A stretch of 64,000 nt of DNA from Fimbriimonadaceae bacterium (GCA_019187105.1 JABAQM010000001.1:1426001-1490000), one strand, 5' to 3'; shown: positions 53,346 to 62,947, counted from the stretch's first letter. Notes: generated by a model not told the origin, from the sequence alone. Translations and numbers: made by a program.

Positions 53346-54248
53346 TCAGACACCGATGAGCGATGGCCGACGAGATACCGTTTCGCGCACCATTTCGATG
53401 ACCGCTTCAGCTTGCTGCTGACCCAACTCCTGTCGCGGTGCCCGCACCCTCGGCGATCCCTTGCCGACTGCAGCCTGCATCAGCTTGATGAGCTGGACGA
53501 ACTCCGGAACCACGTCGAGCTTGAGCAGCGGCAGCGCCCATTCATACCAGCGATCGGCGTCGGAGGCGGGACCGCGCATGGCAAGCTCAAATAGGCGGCA
53601 GCTTTCCCGTGGCAGAGCGTTCGGCATACCCGCGATCCACCCCACGGCTCCGGCACGAACCCCTTCCAGGAGCAGGTCATCCACCCCGACGAAAATGGCC
53701 AAACGTCCACCGCAGAGCGCTTTGATTGACGTGATACGACGGACGTCCGCACTCGATTCCTTCACGGCATGCAGGTTCTCGAATGCTTTGGCCATCGAGA
53801 AGATTGTCTCTGGCAAGACGTCGACGCCATAGGCGATTGGGTTGTTGTAAAGCATGCAGCTCAGTCCGGTCGCGCGGATTACGGCTTCGAAGTGGCGTAG
53901 CTGCTCGATGAGCGTGCCTTTGTAAACGTAGGGCGGCAATACCATGAGACCGGCGCAACCGGCGCGCTCGCTTTCCTTCGCCAGCGACACACATTCGGCA
54001 GTGGACAGCCCGCTCACCCCTGCCACCAGGGGAACCTTTCCAGCAATGGCGTCCTTGCAGACCTTCAGGATTCGGAGTTTCTCTGGCCAGGTTAGGGTCG
54101 CTCCTTCGCCCAGAGACCCAAGGGCAACGATGCCATCACAGCCTTGATCGATCAGCCACCGAACGTGTTCGAACAAGAACGGTTCATCAACGTCGCCGTT
54201 TTCAAGAAAGGGGGTTGTGATGGCGGGAAAGACGCCTTGCCACTTCAT
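53346..54248 (-). CDS. DapA-family lyase, likely not true DHDPS
   Basis: A 300-residue class I aldolase-fold enzyme. The Schiff-base Lys is in AVKESSAD, and the Tyr in LYNNPIAYG. The first substrate loop is GSLGEG rather than GTTGE, so a canonical dihydrodipicolinate synthase is unlikely. Sequence features (VLPPYVY; VGVDDL-EGV; VPEFVQLIKL) resemble 1-pyrroline-4-hydroxy-2-carboxylate deaminases of hydroxyproline catabolism; that is a recollection, not a search result. TAGAAT lies seven bases before the ATG, within the stop codon of the ABC gene's neighbour region. Confidence 0.7.
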   Translation of the reverse strand: MKWQGVFPAITTPFLENGDVDEPFLFEHVRWLIDQGCDGIVALGSLGEGATLTWPEKLRILKVCKDAIAGKVPLVAGVSGLSTAECVSLAKESERAGCAGLMVLPPYVYKGTLIEQLRHFEAVIRATGLSCMLYNNPIAYGVDVLPETIFSMAKAFENLHAVKESSADVRRITSIKALCGGRLAIFVGVDDLLLEGVRAGAVGWIAGMPNALPRESCRLFELAMRGPASDADRWYEWALPLLKLDVVPEFVQLIKLMQAAVGKGSPRVRAPRQELGQQQAEAVIEMVRETVSRRPSLIGV

Positions 54249-54255
54249 TGAAAAG

Positions 54256-54261
54256 ATTCTA
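54256..54261 (-). promoter_or_regulatory. -10-like box of the DapA-family gene
   Basis: Minus-strand TAGAAT overlaps the stop codon of the ABC ATPase gene and is followed by seven bases and the ATG at 54248. Leaderless geometry. Confidence 0.4.
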
Positions 54262-54912
54262 GCGCTCTTCGATGCGGTCGATCATCCCGTCACTAATGAC
54301 GACGACTCTGTCGGCACTGTCTAGCATCGACGGGTCGTGGGTCACCATCACCAGGGCGCCGTCGCCACGATGGTGCCTTAGCGCTTCTACCACCTGCAAT
54401 CCGTTGGTGTGGTCCAAGGACGCGGTGGGCTCGTCCGCGAAGATGGTACGCGGATTCCCAAGGAGTGCACGGGCCACGCAAACCCGCTGACGCTCGCCGC
54501 CGCTAAGTTCGTGCGGGAGACGATGAAGCTTGTCCTGCAATCCCAGAGCGTTGAGGAGCTCCGCTGCCTCCTCGCGATCGGATTCGGGTAGGGCGATCGC
54601 CACATTTTCAAGTGCCGACAAGTAACCCAATAGGTACGGATATTGGAACACGAATCCGAACTGGCGGAGTCTGATTTTGCTCCGCTCCTCGTCTCCGAGT
54701 TCGCTGAGATCCCGTTCGTCAAACTGAATACTGCCAGACGTGGGAAGCTTCAATCCGCTTAGCAAGTACAGCAGCGACGACTTTCCCGACCCGGATGGGC
54801 CGAGGATGCCGAGGAACTCTCCCGGATATATGGTCAGCGAGATTTCCTTGCAGGCATACACGTCCCGTCCATGGTCGCTGTAAACGAGCGAAACGTCTTC
54901 CGCATGGATCAT
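54259..54912 (-). CDS. ABC transporter ATP-binding protein, LolD/MacB-like
   Basis: A 217-residue ATPase. Walker A is GPSGSGKSS, the signature LSGGERQR, and Walker B TIFADEP, followed by the switch His in VTHDP. The type (with LSGLKLPTSGSIQFD) is that of LolD/MacB/FtsE exporters. The ATG at 54912 overlaps the permease stop by four bases. With the FtsX-like permease it should form an exporter or envelope mechanotransmitter. No substrate is evident. All nucleotide-binding motifs are intact. Confidence 0.92.
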   Translation of the reverse strand: MIHAEDVSLVYSDHGRDVYACKEISLTIYPGEFLGILGPSGSGKSSLLYLLSGLKLPTSGSIQFDERDLSELGDEERSKIRLRQFGFVFQYPYLLGYLSALENVAIALPESDREEAAELLNALGLQDKLHRLPHELSGGERQRVCVARALLGNPRTIFADEPTASLDHTNGLQVVEALRHHRGDGALVMVTHDPSMLDSADRVVVISDGMIDRIEER

Positions 54913-56060
54913 GCCAGTCTTCGCTCCACAACGCCGACGGGATCGAATCGTCGGAATCGGTTGGCAACGACGGCATTGGCTGCCACGAGTATCGTCATCG
55001 GGATCGGCAACGTGTACAGATAAGACCGTGGATTGAGAACGTCCAGGGCGAAGGCCTGCGGGTCCATCAGCTGCGACCGCACCACGAGCAGCAAGAGAAT
55101 GGCGGTGGCGACGCCAATGATCCAACCGATGATCACGACCACCAGATTCTCTCGCCACACACGCTGGAGGAGCTGTCGCTTCGTGTATCCGAGAGCCTGC
55201 AGCAACCCAAACTCCTGCATGCGCTGAACCTGGTAAATGTTGATGAGCATCACCATCATCAGGGTGATCACCAAGACCAAGGTGCCGATGACGACGTTCA
55301 GAATCTTATAGAGAATGTCGAACATCTCGTTCGTCGACTTTTCGAGATCATGGTAGGCAAAGATTTGCGCCCGCTCGCCTTTGAACTCCCGCTCGGCCCA
55401 CCTGTCGAGCTTCTCCTGGTCCGTTAGATTTCTGGCGAAAGCGAGGAGGTTGTCGACAGGTGGAAAGTGGTGCGTCTGGTGATACTCGATGGGGGCCAGC
55501 ATGACCCACTGTGGGCTTCTGGCGATGCCGACGATGTGGACCGGATTGATCGAGTAGCTGTCGGGCAAGTCAGGCCCGATGAGGACATCTCCCAGCTTCA
55601 GGTTCAGGTTTCGCGCTACCGGTTCGCTGATCAGCGCCTCGGCTGCGCCAGGATTCGGCAGCCTGCCCACGATGTCCGTGGCTCCCAGCTTGTCGAGGTA
55701 ATAGCGAAGGTCGTCCTGCTTCATCGCAAGTACCACGAAGGGCCACTTGCCCACGATGGAGCGAACTTGCGAGCCGCTGGCGCGGCAGAGAATGATCCGT
55801 TCGATCGGCACGGGCGAGCCACTGATTAGCCGTTTCCGGAGTTCAGGGGTCATAGCGGCATCGCCACGGGGCGTGATACCGAGGCTATACCGCGAGTAGT
55901 TGTAGATCGTTCGGATGGAGTAGGGAATGGAATCCATCATGGCGACGATTCCGGCGACGAGCATCACCGCCAGGACGATCACGGCCGTGAGTGGAATTGA
56001 CCGGTTCGCATTGCGGAGCAGGTAGACCTTTGCCGAAAGGGGCCTCGACGCTAATGCCAT
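54909..56060 (-). CDS. FtsX/MacB-like ABC permease
   Basis: A 383-residue protein with an N-terminal transmembrane helix (VIVLAVMLVAGIVAMM), a large extracytoplasmic MacB-like domain (about residues 50-250) and three C-terminal helices. The ILNVVIGTLVLVITLMMVMLINIYQVQRMQEFGLLQALG segment, quoted here in part as INIYQVQRMQEFGLLQALG, is the FtsX coupling region. It is paired with the ATPase gene by an ATGA overlap. One-base overlap with the RibD-like gene upstream. Substrate unknown; lipoprotein or peptide export are possibilities. Confidence 0.85.
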   Translation of the reverse strand: MALASRPLSAKVYLLRNANRSIPLTAVIVLAVMLVAGIVAMMDSIPYSIRTIYNYSRYSLGITPRGDAAMTPELRKRLISGSPVPIERIILCRASGSQVRSIVGKWPFVVLAMKQDDLRYYLDKLGATDIVGRLPNPGAAEALISEPVARNLNLKLGDVLIGPDLPDSYSINPVHIVGIARSPQWVMLAPIEYHQTHHFPPVDNLLAFARNLTDQEKLDRWAEREFKGERAQIFAYHDLEKSTNEMFDILYKILNVVIGTLVLVITLMMVMLINIYQVQRMQEFGLLQALGYTKRQLLQRVWRENLVVVIIGWIIGVATAILLLLVVRSQLMDPQAFALDVLNPRSYLYTLPIPMTILVAANAVVANRFRRFDPVGVVERRLA

Positions 56061-56743
56061 TAGCCAGCCAACCTACGATATCGCAAGAAGACTTCGTCGC
56101 CTACGGGTCGGCACGAAATCAGGTCGAAACGCATCACCGCCTTTCGGGGAAGTGGCTCACCATCGGCGATCGTGGGGACGTCCTTGCCAAGTTTGATTTT
56201 GGGGGCAACCGTCAAGAAGATTTCATCGACGAGGTCTGCTTGCAAGAGCTGGGCATTGAGCATGCTGCCGCCCTCGACCAAGAGCCTTCTCACGCCTTGC
56301 TTCACGATGCTCTCCAGCGTCGAGCGCCAGTCCGTGAGCGGCAAGACCGCTTGCCAAGAGATGCTTGCCCCAGGCGGGGCCACAACCGTGGCGAGGTCGG
56401 GCACGTCGGTAAAGAAACGGCTGGAGAAATCGAGGTTGCCGCTACCGGAGACCACGTACCGCCGCAACTGTGCGGGATACCACAGTCCAGGCGTCGCGCG
56501 GAGCGACCCCGCCCCGATCAACACGGCATCGAATTGCTCCTCGATCTGTCGCATTGTCCGGTGATCAAGCTCGCTGCCGAGGTCCATTACGGGCTCGTCC
56601 CGCTCTCCCGTCAGGATCTTGCCATCGATCGTCGCCACCATATTGATGGCTACGAAAGGTCGATCGGCATGCGGACCTGGCAATTGAAGGTCTGGGTAAA
56701 CCGGTTCCACGTTATCGATTGACGAGCGCCGCCTCCATCGCAT
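56060..56743 (-). CDS. RibD C-terminal-like (dihydrofolate-reductase-fold) protein
   Basis: A protein of about 227 residues. RPFVAINMVATIDGKI and the later LVEGGSMLNAQLL are the signatures of the RibD reductase domain, with a Gly-rich NADPH loop between. Most members are pyrimidine reductases or uncharacterised reductases. The start is uncertain: ATG at 56743 overlaps the DsbA-like gene by 32 bases; a GTG at 56710 directly after its stop gives 216 residues. No riboflavin gene is adjacent, so a role in riboflavin synthesis is unsure. Confidence 0.78.
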   Translation of the reverse strand: MRWRRRSSIDNVEPVYPDLQLPGPHADRPFVAINMVATIDGKILTGERDEPVMDLGSELDHRTMRQIEEQFDAVLIGAGSLRATPGLWYPAQLRRYVVSGSGNLDFSSRFFTDVPDLATVVAPPGASISWQAVLPLTDWRSTLESIVKQGVRRLLVEGGSMLNAQLLQADLVDEIFLTVAPKIKLGKDVPTIADGEPLPRKAVMRFDLISCRPVGDEVFLRYRRLAG

Positions 56744-57317
56744 CGCGCAACACGACGTAGGGCTGCTCAGCATAACGCCCGCCACCGATGAAGAAGGTCG
56801 GGAGGTTGTAAACCCCCGCAGCGTAAGCCTGTTCGTTAAATCCGACGATCCGATCCGTATAATGGCGGTCGAGGATTCGATTGCGAAGCCCGTCGAGATC
56901 TGAAAACCAGTCCCGGCCAAGTTCCATCAAGACATCCAGCGAGCCGATCTCGTCACCATCCTCCCAGTACGCTCGGTACAGGCGTCCAACCCACTCGTGG
57001 CCGAATCCCAGCTCTTTGGCGTGCTCGACCGATTCGAGGGCGGCGTGATCGCGCATTCGATTCGGTCGCAGTGCAGTCGGCTTTGCGATCCCTTGCGCAG
57101 CATAGGCTAGATCCAGACGGCTGGGCGTGGCGGGACGATTACTGGCGACGGTGGGGATCGTTGGCGGCTCCGGCCACGGGATTGCCTCTGGATACAGCTC
57201 GAATCCCAACCAGTCGAACTCGACGTCAAACTCCTTCCGGAGCTGCTCCACTTGATGCCACCCGATCCAGCACCACGAGCAGATGAAGTCGTGGGCGACC
57301 GGAATCGTCAGCGGCAT
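56712..57317 (-). CDS. DsbA-family (FrnE-like) thiol oxidoreductase
   Basis: A 201-residue thioredoxin-fold protein of the FrnE/2-hydroxychromene isomerase type. The active-site motif is CSWC (residues 13-16), following VAHDFI, and the cis-Pro loop is NLPTFFIGG. No signal peptide is present, so it is cytoplasmic, as FrnE proteins are. It could act as a disulfide isomerase or glutathione-independent oxidoreductase in stress. The next gene is the RibD-like reductase, overlapping slightly. CACAAT lies seven bases before the start. Confidence 0.85.
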   Translation of the reverse strand: MPLTIPVAHDFICSWCWIGWHQVEQLRKEFDVEFDWLGFELYPEAIPWPEPPTIPTVASNRPATPSRLDLAYAAQGIAKPTALRPNRMRDHAALESVEHAKELGFGHEWVGRLYRAYWEDGDEIGSLDVLMELGRDWFSDLDGLRNRILDRHYTDRIVGFNEQAYAAGVYNLPTFFIGGGRYAEQPYVVLRDAMEAALVNR

Positions 57318-57355
57318 TGTCCCTATTGTGGCCCGTTGAGAGCCCGGCAGGCGGC

Positions 57356-57391
57356 AAAAGACCCCATGCCACGCATTGGCGGCATGGGGTC
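57356..57391 (-). terminator. intrinsic terminator of rpsR
   Basis: GACCCCATGCC (57360-57370) pairs with GGCATGGGGTC (57381-57391) with a ten-base loop; read leftward, TTTT follows (complement of 57356-57359). Confidence 0.85.
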
Positions 57392-57400
57392 CGCAGAAAG

Positions 57401-57898
57401 TTATTCCGTCGTTGCTTCGGTTGCGGCTTCGGCCGCTGGAGCCTGGGCGGGTGCTGGAGCGGGGGCCTGCTGGGGTGCCTCCACCGGTTCGTGCTGCCGA
57501 GGGGCGCGCGGACGGGCAAATCGCTCGGCGGCGGCCATCTCCTTCACCACGAAAGGTAGCAGCGCCATTTCTCGGGCGCGGTGAACGGCGCGTGAGATCA
57601 TTCGCTGCTGCTTGGCGGTGTTACCAGTCTGGCGAGCAGGAAGGATCTTGCCACGGTCGTTGATAAATCGTCGAAGAATCGCCACGTCCTTGTAGTCGAC
57701 GTACTCGATCTTGTTGATGGTCAGATAGCTGACCTTGCGCCGCTTTCGGCCCTTGAACTTCGGTTCGCCGGGAATGCCAGCCGCTCCCAATGCCGAATCC
57801 TTGTCGCGGAATGTCCGCTCCGGAGTCGGGGCGCCACCGGAGTTCGACGTCGCGCTCGGGGCTGGAGCCGGCGTCGGGGTGGTTTCGTCACTCATCAT
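57401..57898 (-). CDS. rpsR: 30S ribosomal protein S18 with extended ends
   Basis: A 165-residue S18, compared with about 75 usually. The core (about 47-125) has [29 protein letters not shown] in conserved order, then [30 protein letters not shown], quoted in parts. The N-terminal 45 residues are Pro/Thr/Ser-rich and the C-terminal 40 are Pro/Ala/Gln-rich. S18 binds S6 on the 30S platform. An extended -10 promoter (57936-57944) and a hairpin precede it. The tails are disordered and unlike other S18 proteins. Confidence 0.93.
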   Translation of the reverse strand: MMSDETTPTPAPAPSATSNSGGAPTPERTFRDKDSALGAAGIPGEPKFKGRKRRKVSYLTINKIEYVDYKDVAILRRFINDRGKILPARQTGNTAKQQRMISRAVHRAREMALLPFVVKEMAAAERFARPRAPRQHEPVEAPQQAPAPAPAQAPAAEAATEATTE

Positions 57899-57910
57899 GT
57901 TTGTTTGGAT

Positions 57911-57944
57911 TGCCCGGCCTACCGGGCAGAAGGAAATTATAGCA
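57911..57944 (-). promoter_or_regulatory. extended -10 promoter and leader hairpin of rpsR
   Basis: Minus-strand TGCTATAAT (57944-57936) is followed by TGCCCGG (57928-57922) pairing with CCGGGCA (57917-57911) around TAGG, at the very start of a leader of about 30 bases. Confidence 0.5.
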
Positions 57945-57985
57945 TCCGCGGGCCGAGAATTTCCCTTCGGTAAGCTCGAACCCGC

Positions 57986-59164
57986 ATGAAAACGGCTCTC
58001 ATCGTCTATTCCGGTGGCCTCGATACCACGATCTGCATTCCGCTGATGCGCGAGGACGGATTCGACCGGATCGTGACCGTTACGGTGGACGTCGGGCAAC
58101 CCGCCGAGGATATCGCCCAGGCTTCCGAAAGAGCCAAATTGCTGGGCACGGAGCATCACGTCGTCGATGCGAAGGCCGAATTCGCCGCGGACTATTGCTT
58201 CGAAGCCATCCGATTCAACGCCGATTACTTCGGCTATCCGCTTTCCACCTCGATTGCCAGGCCGCTGATCGCCCAGAAAGCCGCCGAAGTCGGGCTTAGG
58301 TCGAACATCGACGCCTTCGTCCACGGCTGCACCGGCAAGGGGAACGACCAGTTCCGCCTTGAGCACGGCATCCGCTTGTTCGCTCCAGGCAGACCGATTC
58401 TTGCCCCGGTGCGAGAACGGAACCTGACCCGAACGTGGGAAATCGAGTACGCCGAGCGCGTTGGCGCCCCGATCGGGCAGTCGAAGGAGAAGATCTGGTC
58501 GATCGACGAGAATCTTTGGGGCCGCTCCATCGAGGGTGGTCGGCTCGAAGATCCCGCGTACGCACCGCCAGAGGAGATTTTCGCCTGGACCAACGACCCG
58601 ATCAAGGCCCCCAACCAACCTGAGACGGTTGAAGTTGGCTTCGATGCCGGGCGGCCGGTATCCCTGTGCGGAAAGAAGCATGACCCGATGGAAATCATCG
58701 TCGAGGCTAACCGGCTTGCAGGCAACCATGGAGTCGGGAGGATCGACATCATGGAGGATCGCATGATCGGCCTCAAGGTGCGCGAGAACTACGAGTGCCC
58801 CGGGGCGACGCTCCTCATCGCCGCCCACCGAGCGCTCGAGGCCCTGGTGGCGAGCCATGCCGAGCGCGAATTCAAAGCCCATGTCGACCAGCGCTGGGCC
58901 GATCTCGCCTACAAGGGCCTCTGGTGGGAGCCCCTAAAGGCCGATCTGGTCGCCTTTGCCGACCACATGGCTCCGAGGGTTTCCGGGAAGGTGGTCTTGC
59001 GACTGTTCAAGGGATCGCTGCAGGTGGTTTCCCGTTCGAGCCCCTATGCGCTTTACAGCGAAGCTGCGGCGAGCTTCGACGACACCCAAGCCCTCGACCC
59101 AAGCCTGATGACCGGGATGGTCCGCGTCCATGGAATGGAAAGCGAGCTTTTCCGAAGATTGTAA
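57986..59164 (+). CDS. argG: argininosuccinate synthase
   Basis: A 392-residue enzyme that joins citrulline and aspartate using ATP in arginine synthesis. The ATP loop is [11 protein letters not shown] (residues 8-18), and [15 protein letters not shown] contains the aspartate/citrulline contacts; [13 protein letters not shown] and a C-terminal tetramer region follow. Its length is standard. It is divergent from rpsR, with TAAGCT nine bases before the ATG. No other arg genes are adjacent. The end is followed by a G-rich tandem repeat. Confidence 0.96.
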   Translation: MKTALIVYSGGLDTTICIPLMREDGFDRIVTVTVDVGQPAEDIAQASERAKLLGTEHHVVDAKAEFAADYCFEAIRFNADYFGYPLSTSIARPLIAQKAAEVGLRSNIDAFVHGCTGKGNDQFRLEHGIRLFAPGRPILAPVRERNLTRTWEIEYAERVGAPIGQSKEKIWSIDENLWGRSIEGGRLEDPAYAPPEEIFAWTNDPIKAPNQPETVEVGFDAGRPVSLCGKKHDPMEIIVEANRLAGNHGVGRIDIMEDRMIGLKVRENYECPGATLLIAAHRALEALVASHAEREFKAHVDQRWADLAYKGLWWEPLKADLVAFADHMAPRVSGKVVLRLFKGSLQVVSRSSPYALYSEAAASFDDTQALDPSLMTGMVRVHGMESELFRRL

Positions 59165-59168
59165 ATGT

Positions 59169-59196
59169 CGGGGATCGGGGATCGGGGATCGGGCGT
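59169..59196. repeat. 7-bp tandem repeat, G-quadruplex-like
   Basis: CGGGGAT occurs three times in tandem (59169-59189), then once imperfectly (CGGGCGT). The plus strand thus has four G-runs of three or four separated by three bases. A second short tandem, TCACGAT twice (59216-59229), follows. No gene is seen in 59165-59362. Confidence 0.8.
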
Positions 59197-59362
59197 CGGG
59201 TCCTGGATCACGCAATCACGATTCACGATTCACCCAATGGACGCCGGAATCGACTTCGTTACGATAGGCTGTCTTGGCCTCATCTTGATGGGCGGTGACT
59301 ATCGAACTCATGACGCCCTTCGCCTTCATCGACGCGAGAACGCGCGAAGTCTTAGCCGCCGC

Positions 59363-60865
59363 TCATTCCACTTCCCGGTACTGTACGGCTTCCGATAGGT
59401 GCGCCTTCTCGATCGCATCTGACTCCGCCAAGTCCGCGATCGTCCGCGCCACCTTCAGAATACGGTCATACACCCGCGCGGATAGATTCAACCGCGACGA
59501 AACGACGCGCATGAACTCCACGCATTCCGCCGAGAGATCGATGCCATCCCGTAGCTCGCGAGGCGACATCTTGGCGTTGACTCGGGAATTGCCCAGCCGC
59601 GCATCCTGCCTCGCCCGGGCCTGGATCACCCGCTCTCGGATCGCCGCGCTGGCTTCAGCTTCGGGCGCCTTGATCAGCTCATCCGGTCGCAGTCTCGGTA
59701 CATTGAGATGGATGTCGATCCGGTCCATGAGGGGTCCGCTGATCCGGCCCGCGTAGCGGCCGCATCCGGCGCCGATGCACTTTTCCTCGGGATAGCCTTT
59801 GAACCCGCACGGACAGGGATTCATCGCTCCGACGAAGATGCACTCGGCGGGAAACACCAGACTGGCCTGCACCCGCGCCACGCTGACGATCCCATCCTCA
59901 AGCGGTTGACGAAGGGCTTCCAGCACGTCCCTATCGAATTCGGGCAGCTCGTCCATGAACAAGACTCCGAAATGACCCAGCGAGACCTCGCCCGGTTTGG
60001 GATTCTTGCCCCCGCCGACGATCGCCGCATAGCTGCTCGTGTGGTGGGGCGCGCGGAAAGGCCGCTCCCAGATGAGCCCTTCCCGCTGGCCCTTGTTGCC
60101 GCTCGCGCTGTGGATGCGCGTGACTTCGATGCTCTCCTCCAGGCTGAGTGGCGGCAGAATCGTGGGCAGGCGCCGTGCGAGCATGGTTTTGCCCGACCCC
60201 GGCGGGCCCGTCATCAGCACGTTGTGGCCACCCGCTGCGGCGATTTCGAGAGCCCGGATGGCGTGCTTCTGGCCCTTCACGTCGCTGAAGTCGACCAGGT
60301 ACTGAGGCAGCGCTGCCTGGCCGTTCATCACCGGTTCGACGGCATTGAACGCCAGCGAGCCGTTGAGCAGCTCGGCCATCTCGACAAGGTGGTCGATGCC
60401 ATAGACCTCCACCGGCACGGCGACGGAGGCTTCCGCCGCATTCTCACGCGGGACGATCAGCCGCTTGATTCCCTTGTCGCGGCACATCAGCGCGATGTTC
60501 ACCGCACCGTCGATTGGCCTCAGCTTGCCGTCAAGTCCTAGCTCACCGATCACCAAGGTCTCGTCCAACTCGGATTGAGGCACCTGCTTTTGGGCGCAGA
60601 GAATGGCAGCTGCGATGGGCAGGTCGAGCGCGGGACCCTCCTTGCGGACATCGCCGGGCGCCAGGTTGCAGATCACGCGCCGATTGGGCCAATCCAATCC
60701 GCTGTTGCGAACCGCTGTATGCACGCGCTCACGGCTTTCTTCGACCGCCTTGTCGGGGAGGCCAACGAGAATGAACTTGAAGTCGCCGCTGACAAGATCG
60801 ACCTCGACGTGAACGGGCAGGGCTTCAATTCCGCTCAAGGTTGCCCCCGTCGCCCGTGCGATCAT
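59363..60865 (-). CDS. comM: ComM/YifB AAA+ protein
   Basis: A 500-residue Mg-chelatase-like AAA+ helicase that promotes branch migration during natural transformation. It has an N-terminal Lon-like domain (ILVGLPDKAVEESRERV), Walker A TGPPGSGKTMLA, Walker B VLFMDELPEF, and the zinc-type Cys motif NPCPCGFKGYPEEKC. All are intact. It is leaderless by appearance: TAAAAT six bases before the ATG. Together with dprA at 2055 it points to competence in the host. Confidence 0.95.
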   Translation of the reverse strand: MIARATGATLSGIEALPVHVEVDLVSGDFKFILVGLPDKAVEESRERVHTAVRNSGLDWPNRRVICNLAPGDVRKEGPALDLPIAAAILCAQKQVPQSELDETLVIGELGLDGKLRPIDGAVNIALMCRDKGIKRLIVPRENAAEASVAVPVEVYGIDHLVEMAELLNGSLAFNAVEPVMNGQAALPQYLVDFSDVKGQKHAIRALEIAAAGGHNVLMTGPPGSGKTMLARRLPTILPPLSLEESIEVTRIHSASGNKGQREGLIWERPFRAPHHTSSYAAIVGGGKNPKPGEVSLGHFGVLFMDELPEFDRDVLEALRQPLEDGIVSVARVQASLVFPAECIFVGAMNPCPCGFKGYPEEKCIGAGCGRYAGRISGPLMDRIDIHLNVPRLRPDELIKAPEAEASAAIRERVIQARARQDARLGNSRVNAKMSPRELRDGIDLSAECVEFMRVVSSRLNLSARVYDRILKVARTIADLAESDAIEKAHLSEAVQYREVE

Positions 60866-60871
60866 GGCCGC

Positions 60872-60877
60872 ATTTTA
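60872..60877 (-). promoter_or_regulatory. -10 box of comM
   Basis: Minus-strand TAAAAT followed by six bases and the ATG places the transcription start at or very near the start codon. Confidence 0.5.
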
Positions 60878-60965
60878 GCCGCTGTTCGGCGCCGACTGTT
60901 AAAATTCGATAGGGAACGGCCGACAAAGTGAACTAAGGGGGTGGCAACACCCATCATTTAAGGTC

Positions 60966-61118
60966 ATGACGAGCACTGTAATGGATCACGGATCCACCCC
61001 GGCAGAATCACTCTCCCACCAGGAAAACCCATTCGTCGCCGTTGCCCTGGAAGTATCGAGAGAGCAACTTCAGAAGGCCTTGGCCCACCTCGAAGACCTG
61101 AAGTCCCGCCGAAACTAA
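60966..61118 (+). CDS. possible small protein of 50 residues
   Basis: An ATG-started frame after AAGG, beginning MTSTVMDHGSTPAESLSH and ending with an amphipathic helix (SREQLQKALAHLEDLKSRR). An extended -10-like TGTTAAAAT lies about 60 bases upstream. The stop overlaps the convergent typA end by four bases. There is no known family, and chance occurrence is possible. It may be a small cytoplasmic protein. Confidence 0.4.
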   Translation: MTSTVMDHGSTPAESLSHQENPFVAVALEVSREQLQKALAHLEDLKSRRN

Positions 61119-62947
61119 GCCGGCACTTCGGATCGCCGCTCCTCCACCCGCCGTTGCGAGTGGTCGAGCGTTTTCTTTCTGAACCGCAGTTGCTTCGGCG
61201 TGACCTCGAGCAGTTCGTCGTCCCGCAGCCAGCTCAGAGCTTGCTCTAACGAGAAATCCTTGTGAGGATCGAGCACGGTTGTTGAGTCGCTCGTCGCCGA
61301 TCGCATGTTCGTGGCGTGCTTCTCTTTGATCGCATTGACGATCATGTCTTCGTCACGGGCGTTCGCCCCGACGACCATGCCGCCGTACACCTCGGTTCCG
61401 ACCGGATAAAACAGCACCCCGCGCTCCTGGATGTCCTCATAGGCATAGCGAGTCAGCTTGCCTGGGTCCTTCGCGATCAGCGAGCCCTGCGTGCGGCTCA
61501 CGACTTCCCCTCGATACGGGCCGTAGCCCTCGAAGATGGATGAGAGGATGCCGAGGCCGCGCGTCATCGTCAGGTAGTTCGATCGGAAGCCGATGATGCC
61601 CCGGGTGGGAATCCGGTATTGGATGCGGACAGTGCCGTTGGCGTTCTGCTGCATATCGAGCATCTCGCCTTTGCGGCGGGCCAGCTCCTCCATGACGTCG
61701 CCCATGTATTCGCTCGGCAGTTCGAGAGTCAAAACCTCGATCGGCTCCTCGTTACCCTCGAGACCCTTGCGATAGATCACCTGCGGACGCGAAATCTGCA
61801 TCTCATACGACTCGCGCCGCATCGTCTCAATCAAAATGGCGAGTTGCAATTCGCCGCGCGCCTTCACCTTGACCGTATCGGCGGGAGCGTCCCGGTCGAT
61901 CTGGAGCGAAACACTTACGGCCTCTTCCTTCTCGATCCGCTCGCGTATCTTCTGAATCGTGATGAACTTGCCGCCATCTCGCCCCGCAAGCGGCGAATTA
62001 TTGGCAAAGAAGTTCATGCTCAGCGTGCTGGGCTCGATGTCGAATGCCGGCAATGCCTCGGTGATTTCTGGCGCGGCGATCGTGTCGAAGAGCAGGACAT
62101 CGTCGAGGCCGGCCAGCATCACGATCTCTCCCGCCGACGCCGACTCGACTTCCTTCAGCTCGATGCCTTCGTAGGTCCACAGCTTCGTCACATTGAATCC
62201 GACGACCTTGTCGGTGTGCGGCTTGCGGTGGTTCAGGCGGTCGCCGACGCGAACTGTGCCCTGAAGAACCTTTCCGCCAAACATCCGGCCCACGTAATCG
62301 TTGTAATCGAGGTTGTTGATCTGGAGCTGAAACGGCCCGTCCACGGTGCCATCGTGGGGTGGCACCGCGTTGACGATCGTCTCAAAGAGCTCCCGCATCG
62401 TCTGTTCGCTGCCATCGGGCGAAACCCGCGCAAAGCCCGCCGAGCCGCTCGTGTAGAGGTGCGGAAAGAAGAGGTCGTCCTCGTTGGCCCCGAGGTCGAT
62501 AAAGAGGTCGATCGTGCGATCGTATGCCTCAAGCGGTCGGGCGCCCTCGCGGTCGATCTTGTTGATGCAGACGATCGGCTTCAATCCGTGCTGGAAGGCC
62601 TTCTTGAGCACGAATCGCGTCTGCGGCATCGGCCCCTCGTGGGCATCGACGACAAGGAGGACACCGTCGACCATGCTGAGCACCCGCTCCACTTCACCCC
62701 CGAAGTCGGCATGGCCGGGTGTATCGACGATGTTGATCTTGTAATCCTTATAGCGGACGGCCGCGACCTTCGAGAGGATGGTGATCCCCCGCTCGCGTTC
62801 CAAATCGTTCGAGTCCATGACCCGTTCCTGCATGTGCTGGTTCTCGCGGAACGTGCCGGCTTGGCGGAAGATGGCGTCGACGAGCGTCGTCTTGCCATGA
62901 TCGACATGGGCAATGATCCCGATGTTACGGATAGTTCCAGAGCCCAT
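61115..62947 (-). CDS. typA: translational GTPase TypA/BipA
   Basis: A 610-residue ribosome-binding GTPase. G1 is [11 protein letters not shown]3 [11 protein letters not shown]4 NKID; EF-G-like domains and the TypA-specific C-terminal domain ([27 protein letters not shown]) follow. It assists ribosome assembly and stress adaptation. The ATG at 62947 is preferred over upstream starts because [17 protein letters not shown] is the family N-terminus; TATAGC lies six bases before it. Slightly long C-terminal tail. Confidence 0.96.
   Translation of the reverse strand: MGSGTIRNIGIIAHVDHGKTTLVDAIFRQAGTFRENQHMQERVMDSNDLERERGITILSKVAAVRYKDYKINIVDTPGHADFGGEVERVLSMVDGVLLVVDAHEGPMPQTRFVLKKAFQHGLKPIVCINKIDREGARPLEAYDRTIDLFIDLGANEDDLFFPHLYTSGSAGFARVSPDGSEQTMRELFETIVNAVPPHDGTVDGPFQLQINNLDYNDYVGRMFGGKVLQGTVRVGDRLNHRKPHTDKVVGFNVTKLWTYEGIELKEVESASAGEIVMLAGLDDVLLFDTIAAPEITEALPAFDIEPSTLSMNFFANNSPLAGRDGGKFITIQKIRERIEKEEAVSVSLQIDRDAPADTVKVKARGELQLAILIETMRRESYEMQISRPQVIYRKGLEGNEEPIEVLTLELPSEYMGDVMEELARRKGEMLDMQQNANGTVRIQYRIPTRGIIGFRSNYLTMTRGLGILSSIFEGYGPYRGEVVSRTQGSLIAKDPGKLTRYAYEDIQERGVLFYPVGTEVYGGMVVGANARDEDMIVNAIKEKHATNMRSATSDSTTVLDPHKDFSLEQALSWLRDDELLEVTPKQLRFRKKTLDHSQRRVEERRSEVPA

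Noticed and set aside
59165-59398. A 77-codon frame after argG
   Set aside because: It begins inside the G-rich tandem repeat, has no ribosome-binding site and overlaps the end of comM.
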